From positions 62,001 through 126,000 of the forward strand of contig JAAKBF010000260.1 in NCBI GenBank assembly GCA_012656075.1: DNA of 64,000 nt, read 5' to 3'. The notes beneath the pieces are model-generated. The model was not told where the DNA came from, did no database searches, and saw only the letters and a program-made list of their open reading frames with translations. Numbering within the stretch: position 1 is the first letter of the stretch; each line of letters opens with the position of its first letter. Positions 21,466-32,920 of this stretch are shown one piece after another. This DNA comes from Phytophthora hibernalis (Eukaryota; Oomycota; Peronosporomycetes; Peronosporales; Peronosporaceae). Both the position numbers and the translations under genes were made by a program.

Positions 21466-23040
21466 TCAAGATGAACAATATACAGCTCTCCTCCAGGACT
21501 TCCGCTGCGGCTGAAAGCATGTTTTTCCGAAGGGTGAAGACCCAAGCTTCATTCTGACGCAAAGCTCCGCTGTATATGTGCGTTCAGGCGGGAGATGTCG
21601 ACAAAAATGCTCCGCGCATCCATGATCAGCAACTTTTATTCGTCGCAATTTGATCAGTGCCATGCCACTCAAACTCTGAGCTGCGTGGACAGCAATCACA
21701 TGAATAGCTAGAGTAAACGAAGATCTTTCTATTGTAGGTCTTCCGGTATCAATACAATAAGTATTTTTAATTTTATGGTGAAAATAAAAAATCGTGGTGC
21801 ATTTCATCTCGCCAGTACAATACTTCTTGCTTCCTCCCTTCTTGGTAATCTTGGCGGGCTTGATGGGTTTGTCGATGACGAAGATCTGATCTTTGTACAC
21901 GCCAAATATTACCGGCAGCATGTCGAGCAGCTCTGTGGCACAGTCGCCCTGCAGCTGGATCTGCTGAACAACGAGCTGCAGGCGAACTTCTTTGCTCAGA
22001 CTCTTGCTAGTGTCCTTGATGTTGACCCCCTCAAAGTCCTCGAGACCCGAGGCGAAAGTGAAACGCTTGCGGCTCTTGCGTGAACTCTTGGATATGGTCA
22101 CCTTCCACTTCTCTATCCGCTTGGCAGCTTCCTCGATCTTGTTCTTTTCTTGACGGTCTTGTCCACCACTTCGAGCGTGATACCCTCTACGCCGTCGGCG
22201 ATCTGCTGCTCCATGTCCAGCAGCGCCACCACCGTGCGGTTGTACCTGGTGAACACAAGGTCGGACAGTGTTCGGGCAGCCAGGGCTTGCACTCGTTGAA
22301 GATGGGGCCGTACGCGCAGCACTCGCGCGGGAATGTGTCGATGGGGCAGTCCAGCACACGGTTAAACTTGGGCTGGCCGTCTTCTTCCTGTTCTTCCTTC
22401 TTCTCTTCCTCCTCACCGTTCGAGTCACCAGGTTCCGGTCAGAACTTCTTTACCAGTGCGTCGAAGATTTTGCCCTCCTTGCCCTTGTACTTGGCCAGCA
22501 CCGATCGACCTTCTCGTCAGGAACTCCAGTACATTCTTTACGTTACCGGATCTCAGAAAGTTTTGAGTCATGGCTACACTCTTGTCGAGGTTGAGCACAG
22601 TATGCCACCAGCCGCCAGACACGAACTTGGTCTCTCCTTCCCGGCAAATCCCTCCCAGTGGCGTCGGATTTGCAAGCAGCTTCTGTACGTGCTGGTAAAA
22701 TGTCACGAACCACTCCATCAGAGACACGGGGGCAGACGCCTCGCTGCCGTCTTCGCGTGGGTTAATCTTATCGTCGTCCTCCTCTTCTTCTTCTTCTTCG
22801 GCATCGCCGTCGAACTGCTCGTTCTCTGCCGATTCAGGTCCGTAATTTTCACGAGCACCGAGAACAGCTGCGCCTCGAGCCCTTTGAAGCGGTCCAGCAC
22901 ACCGTCGATCTCGTCCAGCTTGTCGGCATTGTACTTGCGATAGAAGCGCGTGAGGCGCTCGCGGTGCGGAGACATACTGGCGACGACCTCCTGCTTTGCC
23001 ACTCGTTCACTATCCGTGGAGTCTGCACGTTGAACTGCAT
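21466..23040 (-). pseudogene. JmjC-domain protein, C-terminal half, frame broken
   Basis: Reading from 23040 on the minus strand, the pieces are: a motif RERLTRFYRKYNADKLDEID followed by LFSVLV-KYGPE, a Glu/Asp-rich linker, then the second half of a JmjC (cupin-like) domain with MEWF, KFVSGGWWHTVLNLDKSVAM and TQNF. A second copy of the KYKGKEGKIFDALVKKF-type repeat follows, then lysine-rich and helical segments ending by about 21466. The GWWH histidine is one of the iron ligands; the HxD pair is not found upstream, so the N-terminal half is missing. Phase changes sit at homopolymers 22995-22997, 22847-22850, 22283-22285 and 22145-22148, each equal to one missing base; a further phase change near 22515 is not clearly assigned and one TGA (around 22470) looks like a substitution. 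It is probably a 5'-truncated copy of an oxygenase/demethylase-like gene. Confidence 0.6.
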
Positions 23041-24312
23041 GCCCTTGACTCGTGATCGCTCTCTGCGTTTAATACAGCTCCTTTAATCTGAGTACTTGTG
23101 TCCACTGGTCATAAAGTGTGGTCCACAAACGTTCTCTTTCGTGCAACATTTTCTAATGTTGTATGAGTGTTGTACGAATGTTAACCCAGGTTACGCTTAC
23201 GCAGTACCGTGGAATTAATCCGTTGGGGCTGTCCATCCCTCATTCTTCGTGATTCCCAGTATAAATGGATCGCTGTACAGTAGGCCTTCTGTTGCCTGAG
23301 AACTCTGTATTGTATTGAGTTTAAGGTAAATTTAATAAAATATCGACGCACTGATGATGTCCTACGTTGAAAAGAAACCCAATGCTCAAGGACGGGAACT
23401 GTATTGATTACTATGAGTTTGGGAGTTAACACCAGGATTTAGGAATTCAGCACTAACCAAAAGGGAGACGAGCAGTAAAAATTAGAAATGCGCACTCCAG
23501 CTTTAATAGTCAGCCGTCACTTATTCACCACCAAACCGAAGGGATTTGCCACTATTTAAAAAAATGAAACCGAAGTGAATCGCTTGCCACTTCATCACAC
23601 ACGGGCTGCTGTAATTAGTTAAGGCATCGTGAACGAGAACCATGTACTTGAGCAATGTTCAGATGCTCGAGGCTTGCTACATGAATCACTATATTATACA
23701 AAGGAACAGAGCTCCGAAGAGGTGAAGACGACGGTCGACACTTACGTGTAGATACATTGACTGGACCGATCTTAGATGCCAGGACGATCTTTGGTACATC
23801 ACTACCCGTGCGAACCAGCCCCATTTTGCCAGCCACCGACACATTGTTCAGCCTCCAAGGCGCCAAGGTGAGCAGAAACTCGAGTACATCAATGGCAAGT
23901 AGGGGTGTGAAGAAGCTTTCTTTGATTTAGTTCAGTTCGTAATACCCGTTATCGTTGGTGGGAGTTCTAGATCCCAATCTGGTGTTGCCGTGTGTTCAAG
24001 TGCCAGACGTCACATGTGCTTAGTTACAAATACTTGAGCGTCTCTGGTGCATTGATAAGCATTTCGAGCGCGTCAAGCTTGATGGAGCTCTCTACAAAAC
24101 TGATCTCAATTGTTTGTAAGGCATTTGCGGCTATTTTCTAAGTCGTGTCATTTCGGCCGCTTTATAAGGGATATCGGATTAATCGTGAGTCAGTAGGATG
24201 ACTTATGAGTCGTAGCTTTCATGCAAAGTGTTTCTGGTATTTTGGGATTTCTGTATCTTTTCCTAGACTAAATATGCATTATGCGCACAGCTGCCGACCC
24301 ACCATTGTGCGT
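23041..24312. other. spacer with one exon-like stretch
   Basis: No firm gene. On the minus strand about 23915-23745 reads as an open, protein-like stretch (AIDVLEFLLTLAPWRLNNVS) followed by GTAAGT, which could be a splice donor, but I found no acceptor or continuation. Confidence 0.3.
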
Positions 24313-25789
24313 TTAGCTCGGCATGATGATGTGACCCATTTGGAAGGAGTAATTGATCGCAATCGTTAAATATTCAACATCCAACGGCGTCACCTCCTCA
24401 AGATTCACGTACTCAATGTTCCAGTACTTCTTGCCACCTCGACCGAACGGCGGTTTAATTTTGTCAGCATGGTTGGTCTCCGTAACTTCTCCCTCGTCAA
24501 CGGCCGTTGCCTTGACTCTCAATATGCACCTGTTGATCACGCTAGCCGGCTCCTCCATCAACCTTTTTGTCGAACCATCAACTCTATACTGAGATTTTTG
24601 TGCCCCACCACGGTCAAGGCCCCTATTTTTCTTTAGAGGTCGTCCTGGTGGTTTCCTAGCAAGTAGACTTGGGAGTATCACCTGCAAATCCAGTGAGTCC
24701 ACAATACGTAGACACGCCAACACGTGCGCGCAGAGTCATCCAGTTTGGTAGAATATCTTGCAGTCACACTTGAACTTTCTGTGTATTGTTTCAATTTCTG
24801 CGACGCTCCACGACGGAGTGTTCTAGTTGTGCTAAAAAGATTTGCTCCAAGTCCTTCACCACGTCGAGTGACAAATAGCGTAGTTGAGTATTTTCAACGT
24901 TTTCATTTCGCTTGAGTACGCCACCATAAGCGACTTTGTAGGTCTTGGTTCTGTTTCCATCCACCTTCAACCCGTGCAGGTTTTAATCCCATACCACATA
25001 GTAGTTGGCGTCATAGTAGTACTTCAAAATGTTGTCTATAGCCCATCGTGACTTGCTGTGGTGTGTCGGAAAGTGGTTATCAAACTCGCATAGATTAATT
25101 GCTTCTTGTAGAACTTCAGCTCCAACTGGACCTGAGGCAAAGTGTCGAATTGGATCCGAACCGATACCCAATCAAAAATTTTGTGTTCCGGCTTCGACGT
25201 GACCAGTCGCGGCGCCAGGATGGCTTACGGCCGTTGGATTGGTCACCTCATGATGTGACTCGATCGGGTTTTGGTTTGGAACCACACTTGGTGTGTCACT
25301 GGCTGTAAACTACCATACATCCCACGGATCTGTCAACTTTTCGACGTCAAGCCACTGAGCGTATTCAGGTTCACCTAATGTCGACCAGCTTTCAGTCACG
25401 AGTTCGAATAAGATAAAAACTGCTTGCCACACCGTGCCTCGCTCAATTACTCGAGTTGCGGCTTTACGATGTCGTTATATCGCTCAGCGCCTGACAAAAG
25501 TCTCTTTTTCCCTCATGCCTTGCGATACAAGTGTGACCATCAATTCAAGAGCTTGATATCATGCCAAACTTGGTGAAACGCATTTGCTATCGCTTGAGAG
25601 GAATCCATTAACCCAAATCGATGTTCGAGTGTACCGCAAAAACTCCTTGCAGCGGTTCGTGCACGCCGTGAAAAGCTTGACATATGCGAAAGCAGTTTCC
25701 GTGCGAACAAACATGAACACCATTGGGTAGAAGGTTTGCTGGTATTTGTGCAACTCTGTGTGTCGTAGACTAGTGTACTTTACTGACAT
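24313..25789 (-). pseudogene. Mutator-like (MULE) transposase remnant
   Basis: Minus-strand pieces across this span fit a decayed MULE transposase. FYPMVFMFVRTETAFAYVKL resembles the core catalytic region, a W...ESHHEVTNPT segment resembles the conserved NNxxES-H motif after the third catalytic residue, and the C-terminal end has KPPGRPLKKNR, typical of these proteins. Several stops and phase changes occur, for example at the end of the tandem unit (25.48 kb). Assignment rests on short motifs, so the family is moderately certain. Confidence 0.45.
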
Positions 25790-25982
25790 GTTAGTTGGAT
25801 TTACTAGACACTAACTATTGTGAAAGACGATTATGTGGATTTAGGCGGTAAAGCAGTCCTCAACACGGATTAGAAAAGGGATAAATCGGGGCTATATCCA
25901 CATGGGGTCATTTAAATATGTACATAAATCGTTAGTTGACCTTGTAATCATAGCGCAGTCAGAAAAAGCGTTGACGTCGATG
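25430..25982. repeat. 553-bp tandem unit, copy 1 (uninterrupted)
   Basis: This unit starts CACCGTGCCTCGCTCAATTA and is repeated head-to-tail from 25983. It contains part of the MULE remnant. At 25471-25490 it carries the intact target GTCGTTATATCGC that is split by the pogo-like element in copy 2, so it preserves the empty insertion site. Confidence 0.92.
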
Positions 25983-26030
25983 CACCGTGCCTCGCTCAAT
26001 TACTCGAGTTGCGGCTTTACGATGTCGTTA

Positions 26031-27886
26031 CCGAATATGATTTGTAGAGAGATACGCCTGCGTATGGCATACATGACAGGGTTAACTATTCACAGTTCAG
26101 CCGCGCAGCCCACCGAACTTTACTTGTAGAGAGATATAACTGCCCAAAACCAGTAATTTATCATTTCTGGAATTGTACGGCGGCGACCACCAGTTGGTCG
26201 CTCTCGTTTGCCTGGCGGCAATGGACGATGGAAGCACAAGCACGCCCTCCACTCGTACACAGTTGCGACAAAGAAGGCTGTCGTGGAGCACCTCCGCCTG
26301 CATCGCAATATTCGCTTTACTATCGGCCATTTTTCCTGATTTAGCAGACGCCAAATATCAAGGCCGCCGCGTACTCGTGCTGAAATGGGCGCGTAATTAT
26401 GACACTATTGTGACTAATTATGCATCTATTGGAGGGCAACATAAATAAAAAGCGCGAGCTGCAGGCACATCGACAATTCTTCCGCCTGACACTGAGCAGG
26501 AACTTCTGCTCTGGGTCAACGACCTGCGAGCAGAAGGAGTTCCGGTTACCTCCCTCATGTTGCGTCTAAAGCGTTAAGCGCTGCAGACGAGCTTGGCATC
26601 AATGGGTTTCGCGCGTCGCCCAGCTGGCAGCGCTTTTTCAAGCGCCGACATCGTTTCTCCATGAGGTCACGTACGCGGCAAGGCCAAATAACTGCAGCTG
26701 AGTTGGCAAGAGTGGCTACAGAGTTTGCAACCAAGGTACAGGCAAAAGCTGCCGTGTTGGGTGTGTCGGTTATATACCATGCAGATCAGACGGGTAAGTG
26801 TCTTGTAAATTGTATTTGTCATATATCCATTTCATGAATAACATCTAGCCGTTCTGCGTTTGTTTTGCAGCTGCTTTTTTCGAGTTTCTCCCCAGTAAAA
26901 CGCTGCATCATACCGGCGAAAAGTATGTGTGGGTCCGCTGCGGTGGCAAGGACAAGGAAAGATCCACAGCCATGCTCTTAGGTGATTCAATGGCAACAAA
27001 TTTCCCCCTTTCCTGGTCTTCAAGTCGAAGCCATCTACTGTTCCTACTCAGCGTGAAGCCAACACAAGGCTCCGTCATGCGTTTGGAAAAACTGTATGAG
27101 CTGATGTGGGCCCTTCTCAAGAACGGGACAATGTTCAACTCCACGGAAACGCAAAGGTAATGTACCCTTTTAGGGATACTTTTGATCTAACAATGTGGTG
27201 TAGGGTGGTGGAACTCATTTCTTTCAGTAGAATTTCTGAGATATCATTTCGGTACACGGCCAGACATGACCAAACTTGTTTTGCTACTTTGGGATGACTT
27301 CTCTGGACATTGGTCCAGTAAAGTCACCCAATGTGCTAGGGAGCTAAAGGTGGAGTTGCTGAAGGTGCCACCTGGAGCTACGTCAGTCTACCAACCGGCG
27401 GACGCAACATGGAACGGGCCGCTGAAGAACCGGTTGCGTGCAAAGTGGGTGGGAATTTGGCAGGAGCAGCTTTTGAATGGGGATGCGACGGCGAAGTTTA
27501 AGCTAAAGCCTCCTACAAGATCGATGATATGCAATTGGGTGAGCACAGCGTGGCAGGATATGCCTGCCTCAATCATTTCGGGCGGGTATCGTAAGTGCGG
27601 CATAGATGTATTGCCTGAGCCTGACCTCGCGGCAGATGTTGTGCTGGAGTTGAGTGAATTAGGCTGGATTGACCAGGAAGTCGGAGAGATCAGACCTGAT
27701 CGAGACATTGAAGTCTACGAGGAAGAGGAAGAAGTAGATGACGAGGAGCATGTGCTCCAAGAGTGCCTAGTTTAGTAATAAACTACAGATGATAAGATTG
27801 TTTGTGTGCGGTCGCCTTTGTGAACATAATCGGTCCTTCACCTTAACTTGGCCTGGAAAGGATATCTCTCTACAAATCATATTCGG
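26031..27886 (+). mobile_element. pogo-like DNA transposon with 24-bp TIRs and TA duplication
   Basis: The left terminus 26031-26054 (CCGAATATGATTTGTAGAGA...) is an exact inverted copy of 27863-27886. TA flanks both ends (26029-26030 and 27887-27888). A subterminal copy of TTGTAGAGAGATA at 26124-26136 repeats the inner half of the terminal repeat and could be a second transposase-binding site. The empty site is preserved in the neighbouring tandem unit, which fixes the boundaries exactly. Confidence 0.93.
26173..27775 (+). pseudogene. pogo-like (DDE_1) transposase, defective
   Basis: The N-terminal part is a degraded helix-turn-helix region. The catalytic part shows D in VIYHADQTG, D in LLLWDDFSGHW and D in SVYQPADATWNGPLK, the arrangement of pogo/Fot-type transposases, and the protein ends in an acidic tail. 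Introns are likely at 26794-26870 (GTAAGT...TTGCAG) and 27157-27203 (GTAATG...GTGTAG). Breaks include a stop after GGQHK (about 26446), a frameshift near 26570, another near 26985 and a TGA near 27094, so this copy cannot make the full enzyme as read. Confidence 0.8.
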
Positions 27887-27969
27887 TATATCGCTCAGCG
27901 CCTGACAAAAGTCTCTTTTTCCCTCATGCCTTGCGATACAAGTGTGACCATCAATTCAAGAGCTTGATA

Positions 27970-28200
27970 TCATGCCAAACTTGGTGAAACGCATTTGCTA
28001 TCGCTTGAGAGGAATCCATTAACCCAAATCGATGTTCGAGTGTACCGCAAAAACTCCTTGCAGCGGTTCGTGCACGCCGTGAAAAGCTTGACATATGCGA
28101 AAGCAGTTTCCGTGCGAACAAACATGAACACCATTGGGTAGAAGGTTTGCTGGTATTTGTGCAACTCTGTGTGTCGTAGACTAGTGTACTTTACTGACAT
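27970..28200 (-). pseudogene. second copy of the MULE fragment
   Basis: This 76-codon minus-strand frame is identical to 25559-25789 because it lies in the second tandem unit. It holds only the FYPMVFMFVRTET segment of the MULE-like transposase and cannot be functional. Confidence 0.5.
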
Positions 28201-28653
28201 GTTAGTTGGATTTACTAGACACTAACTATTGTGAAAGACGATTATGTGGATTTAGGCGGTAAAGCAGTCCTCAACACGGATTAGAAAAGGGATAAATCGG
28301 GGCTATATCCACATGGGGTCATTTAAATATGTACATAAATCGTTAGTTGACCTTGTAATCATAGCGCAGTCAGAAAAAGCGTTGACGTCGATGCATTTGT
28401 TGGAGGGCCACCGTCGTGACTGCACTAGGTTAGAAGGGTAGTGTCTATGAACGATGCATATGCAGAGCTATTTTAGTTGTCTTTGTTAAAATTGTAAGCT
28501 TCGCCATGTTAATACAACCGTGGTTGCAGCCATTGTCATGTATGACCTGCAGCAGCTTTATTCTTAATCAGCACCCGAATGCCGACTTCACATCGGACAT
28601 TCGGGCCGAATAGTAAGCAAATTTGCTGGCTCTGGTCATATCGACCGCTTAGC

Positions 28654-28739
28654 ATCTAAATCCGAATCACATGATCCGTCTTGCGAATCAAATCCTGCTG
28701 ACAATTTTGATTATAATTCAAGGAGCTCCAATCTAATTA
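28654..28739. repeat. dispersed 86-bp repeat, copy 2
   Basis: Matches 2778-2863 with about six substitutions and no gaps, same orientation. Confidence 0.85.
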
Positions 28740-28850
28740 CAAACTGGAGAGATGCAAATCTGGTAGGAAGAAAAGCTAGTAGTCAACTAAAGGATGACAA
28801 CTGGGACGGACATAGGAAGTCGTTAGGTTACTAATTGACATCAATGTACC

Positions 28851-29309
28851 TCACTGAAAAACAATCTGGTCACCTGGAGAAATATCCAGCAAGTTGTGGC
28901 TGCTGCTCTTGCAACATCTTGGAACAGCACTAGCAATCATCCGCGATGCCGAAAACTGAGTCGTCCAATGCATCAAAAGCAGGCAGCTTTTCTGGTCAAA
29001 GCAAGCCGGCCTTGCAGTTGAAACTTGCCAGTGCCCTTGACATGGAATCGGCTGTAGCGATGGTTTGCGGACGATGAGGGAGCGAGTGCTCGTTCTCTTG
29101 TTGGACAGCAATTGCACGATTGCGACCGGAGACGAAAGAAACCGAGGACTGCTTACGTTCAAGGCAAACTGAGTCAGAATGTTTTGCACGTAAGTAACTG
29201 GCTGCGTGGACTTTTTGCAAGGCCGTGAGAAGGATCTGATCATCGTTTCATGCGTGCGTTCGAATTGAAAACCAGGGAATTGGGTTCCCGTGCTATAATA
29301 TATTATCAA
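28851..29309 (-). pseudogene. degenerate coding remnant, unrecognised
   Basis: Two minus-strand phases, 29309-28851 and 29220-28996, share the span. The second reads more like protein (KVHAASYLRAKHSDSVCLER, then RALASFNCKAGLL) and appears to continue with an acidic segment in a third phase. It lies just outside the Copia 5' LTR. I cannot identify it. Confidence 0.25.
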
Positions 29310-29389
29310 ACAAAGCGCCTATATTGCGAATCGTACTGACGTTAGTACCCGATTTCATTTCTACCGTACCATGTTAGCAAACTGCGACT

Positions 29390-29565
29390 TGTTTGAACTG
29401 CGCCTGATACCCAGGCATAACTCGCGCGGAATCACGGTTCGGTCACAGTTTTCGACCGCCACTTTCCGGATGGTGATCTCGGGACGACATGGATGGCTGC
29501 AGACAGGGAGCAGGATAGCGCCGTCCTCACTTCTCAAAATACAACGGTATCATCAGCAACTTACA
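29390..29565 (+). repeat. copia 5' LTR
   Basis: 176-bp long terminal repeat with TG...CA ends. Divergence from the 3' copy is clear by eye (several substitutions and a difference of 14 bp in length), so the insertion is not young. Confidence 0.88.
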
Positions 29566-29569
29566 GGTT

Positions 29570-30673
29570 ATGAGTCCAACAGACGCCGGGTGCGAAGCTC
29601 CATGAAATCCGAAAACCAAGGTCGACCACGAAGAAGATAACGGCCAGAACGGAGCCATTGATGAAGTCATGGGGCTGACCAAGCCGTAGAACCCGCAGGA
29701 GAAGCTGCTGGACCTTCTCACGGGTCTCGCCGAGCGCCTGGAGGCGTCGCAGCAGCGACAGGAAGAGAAGGAGGGTTTCTCGGGACTCAAGTAAAGCGTC
29801 TTCGAGTCATCAATCAGGTTTGGACGAGCCATGGACTGGTACGCGTTGTAATAGACGCTGCCACCACGGAATTCGTCAGGCTACCCAGCCACGTATTTCG
29901 GTGTGAAGCAGCGTGTGTATGGGTTTGAGAACGCTGCCACGAACGTGGAGATGGCCCAAGCACCACAGCCAGCGCTGCCGCAGCAGTACGTGCTACCTCG
30001 TGCGTAACAGCAACCTGTCCAGCCACCTATCATACCGCAAGGGATGCAGTCGCCCGTCGACAGCATTCCTTGCGTACCAGATATGCGTCAGTGTAAGCTG
30101 GGGATTCGCCACTTCGACGGAAATGAGCTCTATCAGGGTCTCGATAGAGGTTTCCTGTCGTAGGACAAGAGGTTTGTGCGAAAGATCCAGTTCGTGGAGC
30201 GTGCGAGCGGACTCCAGTGGATGGACTAGGTGAAGGTGGACATCCTTGGACACCACTTCACAGCCTTGGCTGCGCGATACTACAAACAGCAGGTAGAAGG
30301 CTGGTGGGGAGAGCACCCGACGCTGGATCACGCGATGCAGCGCCTGCTGCACACCTTCGCAACGAAGATCACGCTGGCATAGAGCATGAAGATGTTCACG
30401 GCCCAGAAGATTGCATAGCGCAGCAGGACCGAGAACTACATGTACCTGGTGGTGGTCAGTGAAGCGTGTGGAGGCGCCGATAACCTAGTACTGAATATCA
30501 TTGTGCATTACGCGTTTCCTGCGATGCATGTGTCGATGCTGTCGCGGCTGAACCTCGGTCCCACGGACTACCTCCGCCAGGCGGAGGAGCTGGCGCATTT
30601 CGCGCAGTCGACGGAGATCGAGCTTCTGGGAAAACAACTTGGGCGTGACGTCGTGAAAGACGGGCACTCTTAA
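29570..30673 (+). pseudogene. copia gag-like frame with about ten nonsense codons and no frameshift
   Basis: One reading phase starting at the ATG at 29570 gives gag-like sequence all the way to 30673, including HFDGNELYQGL, ARYYKQQVEGWWGEHPTLDH and NYMYLVVVSEACGGADNLVL, with PTDYLRQAEELAHFAQS near the end. It is interrupted by about ten in-frame stops, of which about six are TAG, but by no phase change that I could see. This is unusual beside the homopolymer-shifted genes of the rest of the window. Confidence 0.7.
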
Positions 30674-30761
30674 GTGTTTCGAGTATGGCAAGCCGGACCA
30701 ATTGAAGGCAGCGTGCTCAGGGAAGAAGACGGAATGGAGTCAGGGCGAATAATCGGAATAC

Positions 30762-32900
30762 GTGCATGCGGTGGGAGACATAATTGTAGAGGAGGGACTG
30801 TGGGTTCTGGACATCGGCTCCAGTTGTCACCTCGTGACCGACGTGAGTCTGCTGGAAGACCCGGAGGACTTCGGGAGTCAGTGCGTCGACGCGGAAGGAG
30901 GATCACTGAGAGTGACCAAGCGTGGCAACGTGATACTGGAAACCACAGCTATGGGGAAACGGACGAAGGTGCGACTAATCAATGTGCAGCACGCGGAGAG
31001 CCTTGAAAGGAACATCATCTTTTACGGCATGTTGGAGAAGAAGGGCTTTAAGATCGAGTATCGGAGCCAACATCGTGCTATAGTTGCGATGACTGGAGGG
31101 CCTGCGGTGTTCGACGTGGAGAGGCGCAACAACATGCTGGCGGTTCGTGCAGACGGCTACGGCAGAGAAGAACGCAGGAGACATGCTGATGTTTGTGCTG
31201 GCGGACAGCCAGCCAGAGGTCGGGCCAGACGTGCAGACCGGCACGCTGATGCACTTCCACCGCTGGATCGGGCACCTCAACTACGACACTAACCGAAAGA
31301 TGGCAAGGGATCTAGCTTTTGGAATCTCGCTGACGGACGAGAAGCGTGCCAATTCCTTGGCCTTTGCGCAAAGCAAGCCAACTAACAACAAGCGGTCGCA
31401 GAAGGACACTCGTGACAACTTCCCCATCGACGTCATTGGGGGCGTCATCTGATCCGACCTGAAGGGGTCCATGACGTCGAGGGACCGGCTAAGCAATAGG
31501 TACATGGTGAACACCATATACCATCGTACGAACTACTGCAGGGTCTTCTTGACCAAGACCAAGGACGTCGCTGCGCAGAAGGTTTAGAGCTTAATGGCCT
31601 TCTTCGAGAGACATTACAACTGCCGCATTCACGTATTACGTACGGACGGCGGAGGAGAATACCAGACGCTCGATCTGTTCTGCAAGGACACGGGCATCGC
31701 CAGGAAAGTGATCGAGCCCAGGAATCAGTCCAGCAACGGCAATGCGGAAATGATGCACCGCACCAGAATGAACATGGTGCGTAGCATGGTGTTCGCCTGG
31801 CGACTGCCCCTTCATTTGGGGGTGCGCTGCGGGGTACGCTGAACAGGAGCCAAGAAAGGCAAACCCAGGGTCGATGTCATCACTGCAGATACTCACGAAG
31901 AGCACGCCTGGCCTAAGCGCCATAGTCGTCTTTGGCTTTCCGTGCACTGTGCACCGAGACGCCAAGAACAAGTCCTTGGGTAAACGCGGGAAGCTGGCTA
32001 CGATCGTTTGAAAGAGCGATGAGATGAAAGGGTACAGGGTGTACATTCCCCCAAGGACAGGGTGGTGGTCGTCACTCAGCACGTCAGGAACATCGAGATT
32101 CTCTTGGACGACAGCTCACGCGCGTGTTCCTCGAGGACTCAGAGGAAATAGGGGAAGACGTCTCGGCGGCTGCACAAGAAGCGGTGGCCCCGAAGTCGCA
32201 GTTGAATACCAAGCGCCGATTTAGATGTCTCTGGACCTGAGAGAAGCACCAGACAAGGTCGGCTACTCGAAACGCAGTTTCAACGGCGGACCAGCCCAAC
32301 ACCGACGACGGACAAGACGCTTTGACACCCGACGTAGAGAACAGCGTACGGGAGACGGACCCGAAGTATTACGGGCAGGCCATGAGGAGCGGGTTCAAGG
32401 ACACGTGAACCGTCGCGATGGTCGATGAGATCAAGGCGATCAAATAGAACGAAGTTTGGACGGTAGTGGTGTCGCCAGTTGGCAGCCACATGCTGCACGA
32501 AGTGGGTCTTCTAGGCCAAGACTAAGCCGGACGCCGACAGAGTCATCGAGCGCTACAAGGCCCGCCTGGTAGATTGTGGAAACAAGCAACTATTCGGCAT
32601 TGACTACGGCCTAACATTTGCTGCGGTGATGGAGTTGAACACCGTGATGGAGTTGAACACCGTGATGGTGTTCTTGGGTTCGCGAGACGCTGACGAGTGC
32701 CCGCGAGGCACGGAGACAAATTCCCTACAAGCTGAACAAGGAGCAGCATCAGGAGATCTACTTGGCGATTCCCAAAGGCATGGTGGTACCGGAGGAAAAG
32801 CTGCGTTCACTCAGCGTGAACGTCAACACCAAGTTGGCGCTGCTTCCAGTACCCAGCATGGCCGATCTACGCGGGATCTTCAGCTTGAAGTAGGCGTAGC
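30762..32900 (+). pseudogene. copia pol remnant (protease, integrase, partial RT)
   Basis: The protease region has VLDIGSSCHLV (family D-S/T-G active site altered to DIGS). The GAG-pre-integrase segment reads LMHFHRWIGHLNYDTNRKMA. The integrase core has HVLRTDGGGEYQTLD and NQSSNGNAEMMHRTRMNMVRS. The reverse transcriptase start is recognisable (AIK-NEVWTVV, RYKARLVDCGNKQLFGIDYG, TFAAVMEL) and then an 18-bp tandem duplication and a large deletion follow. There are multiple stops and phase changes, and the YVDD region and RNase H are absent. Confidence 0.8.
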
Positions 32901-32920
32901 GGGCGACAACCGAGGAGGAG

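Larger units (their letters stand above)
25983..28393. repeat. 553-bp tandem unit, copy 2, split by a transposon
   Basis: The first 48 bp (25983-26030) equal 25430-25477, and 27887-28393 equals 25476-25982; I saw no differences by eye. The two halves are separated by the 1,856-bp pogo-like element. The near identity implies a recent tandem duplication. Confidence 0.92.

Noticed and set aside
22784..22799. TTC/GAA trinucleotide run as a microsatellite of interest
   Set aside because: It encodes the Glu-rich linker of the JmjC-type protein and is short.
25430..28395. The ~509-bp direct repeats at 25476-25984 and 27887-28395 as LTRs of a retrotransposon
   Set aside because: The interior encodes a DDE transposase with its own TIRs and TA duplication, there is no gag/pol, and the repeats are explained by a 553-bp tandem unit with an insertion in the second copy.
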